A program made the position numbers and the translations under genes. A model generated the notes under the pieces. That model saw nothing but the letters and a program-made list of their open reading frames with translations. It was not told the DNA's origin and did not search any database. DNA of 64,000 nt from Acinetobacter piscicola (GTDB lineage: Bacteria > Pseudomonadota > Gammaproteobacteria > Pseudomonadales > Moraxellaceae): assembly GCF_015218165.1 (NCBI RefSeq), contig NZ_CP048659.1:3224001-3288000 (forward strand). Direction: 5' to 3'. Shown here piece by piece: positions 32,005-41,986 of the stretch. Position 1 is the stretch's first letter. Each line of letters starts with the position of its first letter.

Positions 32005-33024
32005 ATGACTGATTTAAAACAAAACACTGATATATCAAGGCTTCCACGTATATCCGTTGCACCTATGATGGATTGGACGACTAAGGATTACCGTTTTTTT
32101 GCACGTCTATTTAATCCAAACGTGATTTTATATACCGAAATGGTCACGACAGGTGCAATCATCTACGGTGGTGCAAATCGTCATTTAGACTATAACCATG
32201 AAGAACATCCGATTGTATTACAGCTTGGTGGCTCCAACCCCCAAGAGCTAGCGACATGTACAAAAATGGCGCAAGACTGGGGTTATGATGAAGTCAATTT
32301 AAATGTCGGCTGTCCAAGTGACCGTGTACAGAATAATAAAATCGGGGCTTGTTTAATGGCTGAGCCAGAACTTGTAGCCGAATGTATTGCTGAAATGCGT
32401 CATGCGGTAGATATCCCTGTGACCGTGAAGCATCGTATTGGTATTGATGACATGCAATCTTATGAAGAAATGCTGAATTTTGTCGATACTGTGGCTAAAA
32501 CAGGCTGTAATAATTTTATTGTGCATGCACGCATTGCACTCCTCAAAGGTCTATCCCCCAAAGAAAATCGCGATGTGCCACCGCTACGTTATGAAGATGT
32601 TTATCGTTTAAAACAAGAACGTCCAGATTTACTCATCGAGATCAACGGCGGCATCAAAACTTTCGCGGAAACACAAGAACACCTTAAACATGTCGATGGT
32701 GTAATGATTGGTCGTGAAGCCTATCACAATCCTTACCTTTTAGCTGAATTGGGGCAATTGTGGAATTTAGACTTGCCTGACCGTTTTGATATTATGGATC
32801 AGATGATGCCTTATATTGCTAAACGTATGGAAGAAGGTGCCCCCCTGTCCATTATCACGCGTCATATTTTAGGCTTATTCCAAAATCTTCCAGGTGCACG
32901 TAAATGGCGTCAGGCTTTAAGTGGTGGTAATGCCAAAACTTTTGCTGATGTTGAAAATGCAATCATGAATATCAAAGAAGCCATGAAACGCACTGAAGAA
33001 TACATTTTAGAAAAGCAACACTAA
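32005..33024 (+). CDS. dusA: tRNA-dihydrouridine(20/20a) synthase DusA
   Basis: 339 residues, full length. Reduces uridines 20/20a in tRNA D-loops with FMN and NADPH. Visible motifs: APMMDWTTKDYRFFARL (FMN site), NLNVGCPSDRVQNNKIGACLM with the likely catalytic Cys103, and KHRIGIDD. AGGTG precedes the ATG. The att core repeat lies at codons ~21-24, so the first ~20 codons and the promoter region appear to come from the prophage. The protein is intact, meaning the phage end rebuilds the reading frame. Confidence 0.97.
   Translation: MTDLKQNTDISRLPRISVAPMMDWTTKDYRFFARLFNPNVILYTEMVTTGAIIYGGANRHLDYNHEEHPIVLQLGGSNPQELATCTKMAQDWGYDEVNLNVGCPSDRVQNNKIGACLMAEPELVAECIAEMRHAVDIPVTVKHRIGIDDMQSYEEMLNFVDTVAKTGCNNFIVHARIALLKGLSPKENRDVPPLRYEDVYRLKQERPDLLIEINGGIKTFAETQEHLKHVDGVMIGREAYHNPYLLAELGQLWNLDLPDRFDIMDQMMPYIAKRMEEGAPLSIITRHILGLFQNLPGARKWRQALSGGNAKTFADVENAIMNIKEAMKRTEEYILEKQH
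32066..32076 (+). repeat. Candidate attR core inside dusA
   Basis: TGATGGATTGG within the APMMDWT codons, the direct repeat partner of 1-11. Confidence 0.65.
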
Positions 33025-33026
33025 AA

Positions 33027-33055
33027 AATAAGCTCCCAAATCGGGAGCTTATTTA
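33027..33055. terminator. Terminator after dusA (bidirectional)
   Basis: AATAAGCTCCC-AAAT-CGGGAGCTTATT stem, flanked by A and T residues, between convergent dusA and the phosphatidyltransferase gene. Confidence 0.75.
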
Positions 33056-33070
33056 CATGGAATATTTCAG

Positions 33071-33736
33071 CTACTTATTCTCTAAAAAGCGATATGCAAA
33101 TGCAGCCCTACGCCACGTAGTGACAGCTGCCCCTAGATTTAACAATACCAATGCAAACAACATGACAAAATCATGTTGCCAAATCCATTGTTCCACTGCA
33201 CTCGCCACACAGGCAACGGTTAATAATGCCATACGATGTTGTTTTGCCATTGGCCCCATGAAATTCGCAGGTGCACCAATCGATACCGCCAATGTTCGTA
33301 CATATGCGGTTAATACTGCGAGCAATGCCCCACACCATCCCAAAATATCACCATAACTCACACAACCAATAGAATATCCCGCGGCAATAATAATCAACGG
33401 ATCTGAAATTCGATCTGGAATATCGTTAAACAGTTCACCTGAAGCTGTAGACTTTCCACCCTCGATCGCCACCAATCCATCAAACAAATTGCACAGCAAG
33501 CGCCCTTGAATAAACAATGCAGCTAAAAGATACAATGCAAATTGTATCCTCCCGACATAGTACGGCGCAGCGAATAAACATGCTGCAGCAAATGCAGCAA
33601 AAACAATACTGAGCAATGAAATGTGATTCGGCGTGATTGACTTTTGACTTAACCATTTGGCAAATTGATTAACCGAACCTACACCTCGTACTTTCAACGG
33701 GCGGCGGTTTTCAGGTGAATTATTTTCCTGTGACAT
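33071..33736 (-). CDS. CDP-alcohol phosphatidyltransferase family membrane protein
   Basis: 221 residues with about five or six membrane segments. The motif DGLVAIEGGKSTASGELFNDIPDRISD (~83-109) matches the family pattern DG-x2-A-x(9-10)-G-x3-D-x3-D, with the usual Arg after Ala replaced. Transfers a phosphoalcohol to a CDP-linked lipid; the specific substrate is not evident. In many Proteobacteria such a gene pairs with others in phospholipid remodelling, but no such partner is adjacent. Confidence 0.8.
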   Translation of the reverse strand: MSQENNSPENRRPLKVRGVGSVNQFAKWLSQKSITPNHISLLSIVFAAFAAACLFAAPYYVGRIQFALYLLAALFIQGRLLCNLFDGLVAIEGGKSTASGELFNDIPDRISDPLIIIAAGYSIGCVSYGDILGWCGALLAVLTAYVRTLAVSIGAPANFMGPMAKQHRMALLTVACVASAVEQWIWQHDFVMLFALVLLNLGAAVTTWRRAAFAYRFLENK

Positions 33737-33748
33737 CCAATATTTCCC

Positions 33749-34153
33749 TCACAATTCAACATTTTGATATTGCTTATAAAGTTTTAAATTAGTGAAAAAT
33801 GCAAAAATAAATGCAACTGTTAATGCAGGTGCAACTGTTTTAAAAATATTGGGGGTATGAATAAGATGATGTACCAAGACCAATATACTCCCTGTAAAAA
33901 GAATTGTGCACATCGGCGGAAGTAATAATTTCAACCTTTTTATTTGATAAAAATTAAATTGTTTTTCAATTAGATGTGTAATGAGCAGCGTAATGATAAA
34001 ACTACAGATGCCTTGTGCAAGCCCTGAAATGATGCCTGCTTTCAAATTGCCTTGAGTCATGTTGATGTAAAATGACCATGAACCCCAAAGTAGAAAAGCA
34101 AAAAAAGCCGACAAAAAATTATAACGTTGTGTATTTTTAATTTTATTGTTCAT
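33749..34153 (-). CDS. Hypothetical membrane protein
   Basis: 134 residues with four predicted helices (~14-32, 40-60, 80-100, 108-126). ATG at 34153 chosen over a TTG at 34177. Lies 12 bases upstream of the phosphatidyltransferase gene, so probably co-transcribed. No family recognised. Confidence 0.7.
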   Translation of the reverse strand: MNNKIKNTQRYNFLSAFFAFLLWGSWSFYINMTQGNLKAGIISGLAQGICSFIITLLITHLIEKQFNFYQIKRLKLLLPPMCTILFTGSILVLVHHLIHTPNIFKTVAPALTVAFIFAFFTNLKLYKQYQNVEL

Positions 34154-34297
34154 TTTGAAACATTTTAGTAAGTACAATTTCTTTTACTTTAGTGGAATCA
34201 TGAATATCAATCAATGCGAATAATTTATATTTTTTATATACTCAGCTTCAAAATAAGTTGGACGAAACTTTTTAAATGCTACTCAAATTTTAAGCCT

Positions 34298-34942
34298 TTA
34301 TTTTACTTGCTCCTGAATAGCAGCTTTATAGAGATTTTTAGATTCTAAATGCTCCACATCCATCCCAACTTTATTTTTTTGCTCCAAATTCTCAGCCACT
34401 TCTGAAGATTTTAAGGATCGATCTTCCACATTTAAAAGCGCAGTTGATAAATTTACTCCATCTTCAAGGATTTCTGATGCAGAAGAAGTCTCTGCTGCAA
34501 ACATCTCAGCGACATTTTCTGCAGAACTCGCAGCATTTAGATTAGGATTGACATATGAAAGTCGATCATTATCGGTAATGGTGATTGCATTTAGTTTTGC
34601 ATCTAAATCATGCTGATATTTTTCAAGCTGTATTTGTTTTACAAAAGCAAAATTTTCCGCAGGAATCCGCCAAACAAGCTCATCACCATTTCTCATGATT
34701 TTTACGGTCATTTTGTGAGTTTGACCTTGATATTCAACAGTGGCTAAACCCGTATATTGATTTAAACTTTCATCAATAATTTTTAAATCAATAATTTTAA
34801 AATGATAATCCTTAAAGTTTGTTTTTAAATCAAAAGCTTCCTGAATTTGAGCCTTAACATCATTTTCAACTTGTTGAGTCGTCTTCAAATAAGAGCATCC
34901 AACACTCAACATAAAAAATAAAACCAAAAATAATGTCTTCAC
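34298..34942 (-). CDS. Hypothetical lipoprotein
   Basis: 214 residues. Lipoprotein signal MKTLFLVLFFMLSVGC (lipobox SVGC, Cys16). Residues ~30-110 form a small alpha/beta domain (VKAQIQEAFDLKTNF... LATVEYQGQTHKMTVKIMRNG); the rest is low-complexity and probably disordered. No family assigned. Confidence 0.7.
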   Translation of the reverse strand: MKTLFLVLFFMLSVGCSYLKTTQQVENDVKAQIQEAFDLKTNFKDYHFKIIDLKIIDESLNQYTGLATVEYQGQTHKMTVKIMRNGDELVWRIPAENFAFVKQIQLEKYQHDLDAKLNAITITDNDRLSYVNPNLNAASSAENVAEMFAAETSSASEILEDGVNLSTALLNVEDRSLKSSEVAENLEQKNKVGMDVEHLESKNLYKAAIQEQVK

Positions 34943-35283
34943 GTGCTAACCTTTGATTCTCGCCATTCATCATTAACGCTATGAATCAAATAGAATAAGA
35001 TTCACAAGGATGACGTTAAACAATCTCTATTCCAAGTTCAATGGTTTTTATTTTATATTTTTAAAGCTCAATCATACCTTGAATGAAGTCATCTAGCTTA
35101 ATCAAAGCATTCCTCAAATACATCCAATAACGCGATATACGCGAAAATGAAATCATTTTATTCAGTCAAATATTTCGTAAAATCCCTAATGATCGCCACT
35201 AAAATATAAATCTTAGCAACAACATCTAACGGTTTTTGTATATTTGAGGATTTTTATGTTGGTAGATGCTAATCTTAACCCTC
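34943..35283. other. Intergenic region with no recognised gene
   Basis: About 340 AT-rich bases between the lipoprotein gene and tcdA. A 14-codon frame (35256-35300) follows GAGGA but overlaps the tcdA stop and is too short to call. I see no terminator or RNA with confidence. Confidence 0.4.
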
Positions 35284-36060
35284 TTAACCTCTCTGTTTAG
35301 ACTTTATTTGATCCAACTTTTTCAATACTTCCGCCACAGCCACCATGGCAAAACTTGAGGTCACCACAACAGCTGAGCCATAGCCACCGCAACGTAAACC
35401 TGCACTTGCGCATACATCGGCACTCGAAAATGGATTATCAATGGAATAAACACAGGTAATGCCAAATTTATCTTTCGGTTTTTTGCAAATGCCCATACCA
35501 CGCAGTTGTGTACGCAACTTGGCTAACATCGGATCTTGTTCCGTTTTTGATAAATCAGCCACTCGAATTTTTAGTGGGTCTAATTTACCCCCTGCACCAC
35601 CCGATACAATTAAAGGAATTTTATTAAAACGACAATGTAACATTAACGCCAATTTGGCTTTGACATCATCAATACAATCTAAAATTAAATCAGGGGCATC
35701 TGCCAAAATTTCTTTGATATTTTCAGCACTGAGATAATCATCCACTAAATTGATTTTAATTCTCGGGTTAATCGAACGACAACGCTCTGCCATCACTTCA
35801 ATTTTTTCTTGTCCCAATGTTGCCGTCATCGCAGGCAATTGGCGGTTAATATTTGAGGCTGCAATCGAGTCCATGTCAACCAAGGTCAACTCACCAACCC
35901 CCGTACGCGCCAAAGCTTCAACCGCCCACGAACCTACTCCCCCAATTCCAATTACCATGACATGGCTTTTTTCATAATATTGAAATGCATCTTCTCCATA
36001 AATTTTGGCAACACCAGCAAAACGGCGGTCATATTCATCATTTTGGAGTACATCAGTCAT
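35284..36060 (-). CDS. tcdA: tRNA threonylcarbamoyladenosine dehydratase
   Basis: 258 residues. E1-like ThiF fold: GIGGVGSWAVEALARTGVG (~37-55, ATP site), DMDSIAASNINRQ with the conserved Arg/Asn, and CIDDVKAKL. Converts t6A37 to the cyclic ct6A form. Length and motifs match the CsdL/TcdA family. Confidence 0.92.
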   Translation of the reverse strand: MTDVLQNDEYDRRFAGVAKIYGEDAFQYYEKSHVMVIGIGGVGSWAVEALARTGVGELTLVDMDSIAASNINRQLPAMTATLGQEKIEVMAERCRSINPRIKINLVDDYLSAENIKEILADAPDLILDCIDDVKAKLALMLHCRFNKIPLIVSGGAGGKLDPLKIRVADLSKTEQDPMLAKLRTQLRGMGICKKPKDKFGITCVYSIDNPFSSADVCASAGLRCGGYGSAVVVTSSFAMVAVAEVLKKLDQIKSKQRG

Positions 36061-36187
36061 GGCAAAAATCTAAAATTGATAAAATCCTGTCCATTTTAAC
36101 AAACTCCACTGCCAAATCGAAAATTTTCCATTTCCTCTTGCTTGAATCACTCGATTGAGCGCAGATTATTTTAAATCTATGAATAAA

Positions 36188-36214
36188 AAAAAGCCCTACA
36201 TTCTGGTAGGGCTT
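36188..36214 (-). terminator. Terminator of acnA
   Basis: Minus strand AAGCCCTAC-CAGAAT-GTAGGGCTT followed by TTTTTT, 16 bases after the acnA stop. Confidence 0.9.
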
Positions 36215-36229
36215 GGAGAACTGAATTTT

Positions 36230-38986
36230 TTAAGCAGCAATCAGATGACGTAATACATAATGTAAAATACCACCTGCTTTAAAATATTCTACTTCATTCA
36301 AAGTATCAATACGGCACAACACTTTAAATTGCTCAATTGAACCATCTGCACGTTTTAACTCCACATCTAAAGTTTGATGGGGTTGTAATTCATCCGACAG
36401 CCCCCTAATCGACAACTGCTCGTGCCCTGTTAAGTTTAAACTTTGACGACTTTGATTATTCACAAACTGCAAAGGTAATACCCCCATTCCGACCAAGTTT
36501 GAACGGTGAATACGCTCAAAACTTTCTGCAATGACCGCTTTCACCCCGAGTAAATTTGTTCCTTTCGCTGCCCAATCTCGGGATGAACCTGTACCATATT
36601 CTTTCCCTGCAATAATCACCAATGGCGTTTGTGTGCTTTGATATTTCATAGCAGCATCATAGATTGCCAACTTCTCACCTGTCGGAATATAAAGCGTATT
36701 ACCACCTTCTTCACCACCCAACATTTCATTTTTAATCCGAATATTGGCAAATGTGCCTCGCATCATTACTTCATGATTACCACGGCGTGAACCATAGGAG
36801 TTAAAGTCTTTTTGTGTCACGCCTTGAGCCTGTAAATATCTGCCCGCTGGGCTATCTGCTTTAATATTTCCTGCAGGTGAAATATGATCTGTCGTCACAG
36901 AATCACCCAGCACAGCTAAAATATTAGCACTCAGAATATTGGCTATCGGTTTTGCAGGCTGATCAATGCCTTCAAAAAATGGGGGATGACGAATATAAGT
37001 CGATTGTGCATTCCATTCATAGGTTTTGCTATTAGGAATTGAAATAGCTTGCCATTTTTCATCACCGTTAAATACCGCTGCATATTCTTTATGATACATC
37101 TCGGTATTTAATTTTTGTAAAACCGCATCAATTTCTGTTTGGCTCGGCCAAATATCTTTTAAATAGACATTATTCCCTTGTAAATCCACACCTAAAGGCT
37201 CTTGGGTAATGTCTTTGCGAATCGTCCCCATAAGCCCAAATGCAATCACCAAAGGGGGGGATGCTAACCAATTGGTTTTCACCAAAGGATGTACACGTCC
37301 CTCAAAGTTTCGGTTACCCGAAAGTACCGAAGCAACATTTAAGTCATAGCATTGAATTGCATCTTCAATCGGCTGAGGTAAAGGCCCAGAATTACCAATA
37401 CAGGTGGTACATCCATAACCCACTAAGTTATAACCCAATTGATCTAAATACGGGGTTAAACCTGCCGCAGCCAAATAATCTGTCACCACTTTTGAACCTG
37501 GTGCCAGAGAGCTTTTTACCCACGGTTTACGATGCAGTCCCTTTTCAACTGCCTTTTTCGCCAAAAGCCCTGCTGCAAGCATGACACTTGGATTAGAGGT
37601 ATTGGTACATGAAGTAATTGCTGAAATCACCACATCACCATCCACCAATGGATAACGCTTACCCTCAATCACACAGTGCGGCTCATCATTTTGTACCGCA
37701 GATTGTTTAGCATCAACAGCTGCACCTGCACCACCTTCATTGACCAAACGCTCTTTGTCTTCTTTGGCAGGTTTAAGATCAAGTGCCATCAACGCATCAA
37801 ATACGTGTGGAATATCCGCCAAAAGTACTCGATCTTGTGGGCGTTTTGGCCCAGCAACACTCGCTTGTACTGTGCTCATATCTAAGCTTAATACATCCGT
37901 AAAAATCGGTTCATCACCTGCATTGCGCCATAAACCTTGCTCTTTACAATAGGCTTCCACCAAGGCAATTCGCTCGGCTTTACGCCCAGTCAGTCTTAAA
38001 TAGTCTAAAGTAATTTCATCGACAGGGAAAAAACCACAGGTTGCACCATACTCAGGTGCCATATTGGCAATGGTGGCACGATCTGCCAAAGGTAAATCCG
38101 CTAAACCATCGCCATAAAATTCTACAAATTTTCCAACCACGCCTTTTTGACGCAACATTTGTGTAATGGTTAATACCAAATCTGTGGCAGTAATGCCTTC
38201 TTTTAATTTGCCTGTGAGCTTAAAGCCAATGACTTCGGGAATCAGCATGGAAATGGGCTGCCCTAACATTGCCGCTTCAGCTTCGATTCCTCCCACCCCC
38301 CAACCCAAAACACCTAAACCATTAATCATGGTGGTGTGCGAGTCTGTCCCGACCAAGGTATCTGGAAATGCAAAAGTATCGCCTTCACTTTCACCTAGCC
38401 ATACCGCTTGTGCTAAATATTCTAAGTTGACCTGATGGCAAATCCCTGTTCCGGGTGGAACAACACTAAAATTATCAAATGCAGACTGTCCCCAACGTAA
38501 GAACTGATAGCGCTCGCCATTTCTTTGCATTTCAATATCGACATTTTCTTCAAAGGCTTGCGGCGTTGCGAAATGATCCACCATCACAGAATGGTCAATC
38601 ACCAAATCGACAGGAGACAATGGATTAATTTTGTCAGGATCAACCCCTGCTTTGGCTACCGCGGCACGCATAGCAGCCAAATCTACCACCGCAGGTACGC
38701 CTGTAAAATCTTGCATCAAAACCCGTGCAGGTCGATATTGGATTTCTTGATCAGACTTCTGTGTTTTCTGCCAATTCACCAACGCTAAAATATGTTCGGT
38801 TTTGACTGTGACATCATCTTCAAATCTCAGTAGATTTTCTAACAATACCTTCAATGATTTAGGTAATTTTGAAAAGTCATCTAACTGTGCTTGGGCAGCA
38901 TTTAAACTAAAAATTTTGTACTGTGCTGAACCAACCTGTAAATCTTTGAATGCTTTAAAACTGTTTTTGTGGCTATATTTACCCAT
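36230..38986 (-). CDS. acnA: Aconitate hydratase A
   Basis: 918 residues. Interconverts citrate and isocitrate with a [4Fe-4S] cluster. Cluster cysteines in [13 protein letters not shown] (~450) and [14 protein letters not shown] (~515-518); substrate-site motifs [16 protein letters not shown] and [16 protein letters not shown] are present. The ATG at 38986 with AAAGGAG 7 bases upstream is chosen over the longer frame from 39028. Confidence 0.97.
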   Translation of the reverse strand: MGKYSHKNSFKAFKDLQVGSAQYKIFSLNAAQAQLDDFSKLPKSLKVLLENLLRFEDDVTVKTEHILALVNWQKTQKSDQEIQYRPARVLMQDFTGVPAVVDLAAMRAAVAKAGVDPDKINPLSPVDLVIDHSVMVDHFATPQAFEENVDIEMQRNGERYQFLRWGQSAFDNFSVVPPGTGICHQVNLEYLAQAVWLGESEGDTFAFPDTLVGTDSHTTMINGLGVLGWGVGGIEAEAAMLGQPISMLIPEVIGFKLTGKLKEGITATDLVLTITQMLRQKGVVGKFVEFYGDGLADLPLADRATIANMAPEYGATCGFFPVDEITLDYLRLTGRKAERIALVEAYCKEQGLWRNAGDEPIFTDVLSLDMSTVQASVAGPKRPQDRVLLADIPHVFDALMALDLKPAKEDKERLVNEGGAGAAVDAKQSAVQNDEPHCVIEGKRYPLVDGDVVISAITSCTNTSNPSVMLAAGLLAKKAVEKGLHRKPWVKSSLAPGSKVVTDYLAAAGLTPYLDQLGYNLVGYGCTTCIGNSGPLPQPIEDAIQCYDLNVASVLSGNRNFEGRVHPLVKTNWLASPPLVIAFGLMGTIRKDITQEPLGVDLQGNNVYLKDIWPSQTEIDAVLQKLNTEMYHKEYAAVFNGDEKWQAISIPNSKTYEWNAQSTYIRHPPFFEGIDQPAKPIANILSANILAVLGDSVTTDHISPAGNIKADSPAGRYLQAQGVTQKDFNSYGSRRGNHEVMMRGTFANIRIKNEMLGGEEGGNTLYIPTGEKLAIYDAAMKYQSTQTPLVIIAGKEYGTGSSRDWAAKGTNLLGVKAVIAESFERIHRSNLVGMGVLPLQFVNNQSRQSLNLTGHEQLSIRGLSDELQPHQTLDVELKRADGSIEQFKVLCRIDTLNEVEYFKAGGILHYVLRHLIAA

Positions 38987-39109
38987 GGGGTTACTCCTTT
39001 GGTAAAATACATTTTTATTGGATGGCAAGAAGTCGCTCTTGTTCTAATGTAAGCCAATTCAAATTTATAGATGTTATGAATTGGTTAAATTTCTAGCACT
39101 TTCACTTTT

Positions 39110-39934
39110 TTAAAATGGCAAATGTAATGCCTGTAACGTATTTTCCCAAAGCATTGCAGCAAGTTTTTCAGGTGCAATATTGAGTTGCTGAGCCAATCCT
39201 TCTAGCACATAAGGTAAATTGGCAGGGGTATTACGTGTACGGTGCTCATGCGAGGTTTGGCAGCATAAAGGTGTCATATCTGGACAATCGGTTTCTAAAA
39301 CCAAATGTTCTGCCCCAATAGCCTGTACGACATTGATCAGCTTTTTGGCATTCGGATTGGTGATCTGTCCTGTTACACCAATTTTAAAACCAAGTTGAAT
39401 AAAGGCTTTGGCTTCTTCCACTCCACCACTAAATGCGTGTGCAATTCCACCGAGTTTAAAATGGTGTCGTTTTAACATCGCAAGAACATCCGCATGGGAT
39501 TTACGGATATGTAACAGTATGGGTTTGTCAAATTGTTGTGCAAGTTCAATTTGGGCTGCAAAAAAATCTTTTTGCTTTTGCAACATAGCAGGTTGTTTAT
39601 GTTGCTTTAAAAAAGTATCTAAACCAATTTCACCGATTGCCACACAATCTTCATGATTTAAAATATGTTCTAGCTCTGCCAAATGCTGCTGTTCATGTTG
39701 CTCAATATAAAACGGATGCAGACCAGGTGCTAAATAACTTTGCGGTGCCTGATGCAATTGATTTAAAAAATGTTGCGTTTGAATTAAAGCAGCAAACCGT
39801 TGTTGCTGAAAACCGATGAGAATCAAACGTTCTACGCCTACCGCTTTGGCTTGATACGCTAAAACCTCTCGATCTACATCGAAGTCTTCCACATCAAAAT
39901 GTGTATGCGTATCAAACAAAGCCAATTTAGACAT
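39110..39934 (-). CDS. TatD-family metal-dependent hydrolase
   Basis: 274 residues. Motifs DTHTHFDVEDFD (metal ligands near residue 9-11), AIGEIGLD, PILLHIRKSH and LVLETDCPDM are those of TatD DNases, which have 3'-5' exonuclease activity. Full-length TIM barrel. Paralogues (TatD, YcfH, YjjV) cannot be told apart by eye; the length fits YjjV/TatD types. Confidence 0.9.
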   Translation of the reverse strand: MSKLALFDTHTHFDVEDFDVDREVLAYQAKAVGVERLILIGFQQQRFAALIQTQHFLNQLHQAPQSYLAPGLHPFYIEQHEQQHLAELEHILNHEDCVAIGEIGLDTFLKQHKQPAMLQKQKDFFAAQIELAQQFDKPILLHIRKSHADVLAMLKRHHFKLGGIAHAFSGGVEEAKAFIQLGFKIGVTGQITNPNAKKLINVVQAIGAEHLVLETDCPDMTPLCCQTSHEHRTRNTPANLPYVLEGLAQQLNIAPEKLAAMLWENTLQALHLPF

Positions 39935-39970
39935 ATATTTTGCTAGCGTATTCGCTGCCTATTTAAACAT

Positions 39971-40954
39971 TTAGTTTTTAACCACGGTTGATGCAGGCTG
40001 ATCTACCACCAATTCCACAGGTAAATACGGTTTTTTCAACACAGTTTTAAGTGCGTCATAAGGGATCTCTAAGCGGGGTAAACCCACCACATATGGACCA
40101 ATTTCATATTCAGCATATTGTAAAATTAAACCTTGCTTACCCAGATAAAAATTATCCGACAGTTTAAATTTCCAGACTTGCTCATACTCTTGCAAATTAT
40201 CCGCCAATTTATTATCCGCTACCCAAACTTTAAATGCCTCATAAGCCAATTTTTCTAATGCTTTCTTTTGGTTTGGCTCAACAATATCATCTAAACTGAC
40301 TTGCTTTTGATGTTTTAAATCAAAGTTATAGTAAACCTGTGAAGCTGAACCATGTGCCCCTCCCAAATAGCTACTGGTATTTAATACAACTGTTGCTAAG
40401 GGCTCAGTCGAGTTCAAAATTTTTGGACTCACGCTGACACTGATTTTACTGCTCGCCCCTAAACTGGTCAGCTCTTTTTGTAATGCTGCAAAAGTCGTGA
40501 CATAAGGTTTAAGCTGATCCGCCATGGTTTGTGCAGGTGTTTTTGCCGCATTGGCAGCGATCACACTACTACTGGCTTGCTGTTCATCTTGTTTTTGCTG
40601 CTGTTCACTCTTTTTCTTTTCTTCTTGAATACTTTTACTTTGATGCCCAACATCCAAGATTTGATCTAAGTTTTTTAAGATGGCTTGATCAATAATACTA
40701 TCCACGACAAATTGATTGGTATGTAAGCGCTCAACTGTGAATTCAGAACAACTATTGCCATTACATTCAGGTAAATCCAATACCACTTTTTCGGCTTCAC
40801 CTTGTAAAGTCAATGTCGTGTCGATGACCTCTGAACTGCTTTGTTGTTCTACAGGCGGTTTTTGTTCTTTTTGATCTGCTTTCGGCTGACAAGCAGATAA
40901 GGCAAGGCTTACCATCAAAATAGACAATACACATGTGTGTTTCCGATCTAACAT
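39971..40954 (-). CDS. DUF3298-domain lipoprotein
   Basis: 327 residues. Lipoprotein signal with lipobox LSAC after ATG 40954. A low-complexity E/K/Q-rich region (~110-145) precedes a C-terminal RsiV/DUF3298 domain with SSYLGGAHGSASQVYYNFDLKHQKQVSLDDIV. Probably periplasmic-side. The next gene upstream, 41048-41872, is a shorter relative with the same layout; they probably arose by duplication. Confidence 0.8.
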   Translation of the reverse strand: MLDRKHTCVLSILMVSLALSACQPKADQKEQKPPVEQQSSSEVIDTTLTLQGEAEKVVLDLPECNGNSCSEFTVERLHTNQFVVDSIIDQAILKNLDQILDVGHQSKSIQEEKKKSEQQQKQDEQQASSSVIAANAAKTPAQTMADQLKPYVTTFAALQKELTSLGASSKISVSVSPKILNSTEPLATVVLNTSSYLGGAHGSASQVYYNFDLKHQKQVSLDDIVEPNQKKALEKLAYEAFKVWVADNKLADNLQEYEQVWKFKLSDNFYLGKQGLILQYAEYEIGPYVVGLPRLEIPYDALKTVLKKPYLPVELVVDQPASTVVKN

Positions 40955-41047
40955 CTCATAAAACCTTAAAACAAATAGAAATAAAAAAGGCATACTGCTA
41001 GCTTATGCCTCCTCCATCACACACTCAATATTTATTTGTATCCAAGC

Positions 41048-41872
41048 TTAAAACATATATTGAAACACGGGTGCTTGTAAAATTTCTTGGGTTTGTTGTT
41101 TAGAAAAATATATATCTAACTGTTGAGCGTCTTCCACAATTTCTCCTGCACGATAATGTAAGCCCACCCCTTCGCCATCAAAGAACCAATCTGACTGCCC
41201 CCAATACAACTTTTTCGGGGCAGATTTTTGCACAAGACTGTCTTGTTTTTTTAACCATGCTTGGTATTTCTCTTGCACCCAAGCATTGAGTTTATTTTGT
41301 TGTTTCGATTGGATCACATCCAAAATACTTAAGCTTTTCTGTGTTTTACGATCTGCCACAAAAAAGTATTGTCGCGCTTTGACAGTAACTTCAGCTTGTT
41401 GTGTATCCACCGACAATTGCAATAAAACATACTGATTACGTTGTGATGCCATTCTCGTACTCAGATGTAGTTCATAGGCTTTATTTTTAGAAAACTCATC
41501 TTGCCACGCATCTGACTTTTTCACATAGGCATTCACAGCTTGCTGCAAAGTCATGCTTTGTTTTAACCCAATTTGGTCTTGAATCACCTTGGCCTGGTTA
41601 TTGGCAATCCAAGTATTTAACCAAGGGTCTTGAGTTTTTAAAGTTTGTATGTCGATTTCTATACAATTTTTCTTTTCACAAAATGGTACAGCATAATCTG
41701 CTTTTGTTTCTTGAATATTTAGATAAGGTAAAACCTCAGCTTTTTCAACTACTTTTTCTTGTACAGTGGCATCTCTCGATTCTTCTTGTGGTGATGATTT
41801 TTTATTTGAATCACATGCTGACAAAAAGATCCCCAGGCAAAGCATCAGCATGAAACGTTTATGAATGTACAT
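41048..41872 (-). CDS. DUF3298-like lipoprotein (paralogue of the neighbour)
   Basis: 274 residues. Signal MYIHKRFMLMLCLGIFLSAC with lipobox. A C-terminal domain with YFFVADRKTQKSLSILDVIQSKQQNKLNAWVQEKY and a final FDGEGVGLHYRAGEIVEDAQ resembles DUF3298 but without the GGAHG motif. 93 bases upstream of the related lipoprotein gene, same strand. Function unknown. Confidence 0.75.
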   Translation of the reverse strand: MYIHKRFMLMLCLGIFLSACDSNKKSSPQEESRDATVQEKVVEKAEVLPYLNIQETKADYAVPFCEKKNCIEIDIQTLKTQDPWLNTWIANNQAKVIQDQIGLKQSMTLQQAVNAYVKKSDAWQDEFSKNKAYELHLSTRMASQRNQYVLLQLSVDTQQAEVTVKARQYFFVADRKTQKSLSILDVIQSKQQNKLNAWVQEKYQAWLKKQDSLVQKSAPKKLYWGQSDWFFDGEGVGLHYRAGEIVEDAQQLDIYFSKQQTQEILQAPVFQYMF

Positions 41873-41927
41873 TACGCCCTCTCATTTTGTCTCTTATATT
41901 TCAGTATTTTGAACCTATGACCAAATA

Positions 41928-41957
41928 AAACAGCTTCACCAGGAAGCTGTTTTTGAT
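41928..41957. terminator. Terminator after prfC
   Basis: AACAGCTT-CACCAGG-AAGCTGTT stem with a T run on the plus side and TTTTATTT on the minus side. Downstream of prfC (minus). Confidence 0.65.
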
Positions 41958-41986
41958 TCAAGACAATGATATATCACAATCTATAA

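Larger units (their letters stand above)
1..32076. mobile_element. Lambda-like siphophage prophage integrated in dusA
   Basis: The segment holds every module of a temperate siphophage: integrase, cI/cro switch, replication, terminase, HK97-type head, long-tail genes with tape measure, tip and lysis. The right boundary is inside the 5' end of dusA and the left boundary is at the window edge, judged from the direct repeat TGATGGATTGG at 1-11 and 32066-32076. No structural gene looks broken, so the prophage may be functional. The exact left end cannot be seen because the repeat runs off the window. Integration into the 5' end of dusA by a dedicated integrase family is known in Proteobacteria, including Acinetobacter. 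Confidence 0.93.

Noticed and set aside
33057..33356. Plus-strand frame opposite the phosphatidyltransferase gene
   Set aside because: Antisense shadow of a well-supported membrane protein gene, with no family features.
35256..35300. 14-codon frame with a ribosome site before tcdA
   Set aside because: Too short and overlapping the tcdA stop; no support beyond GAGGA.
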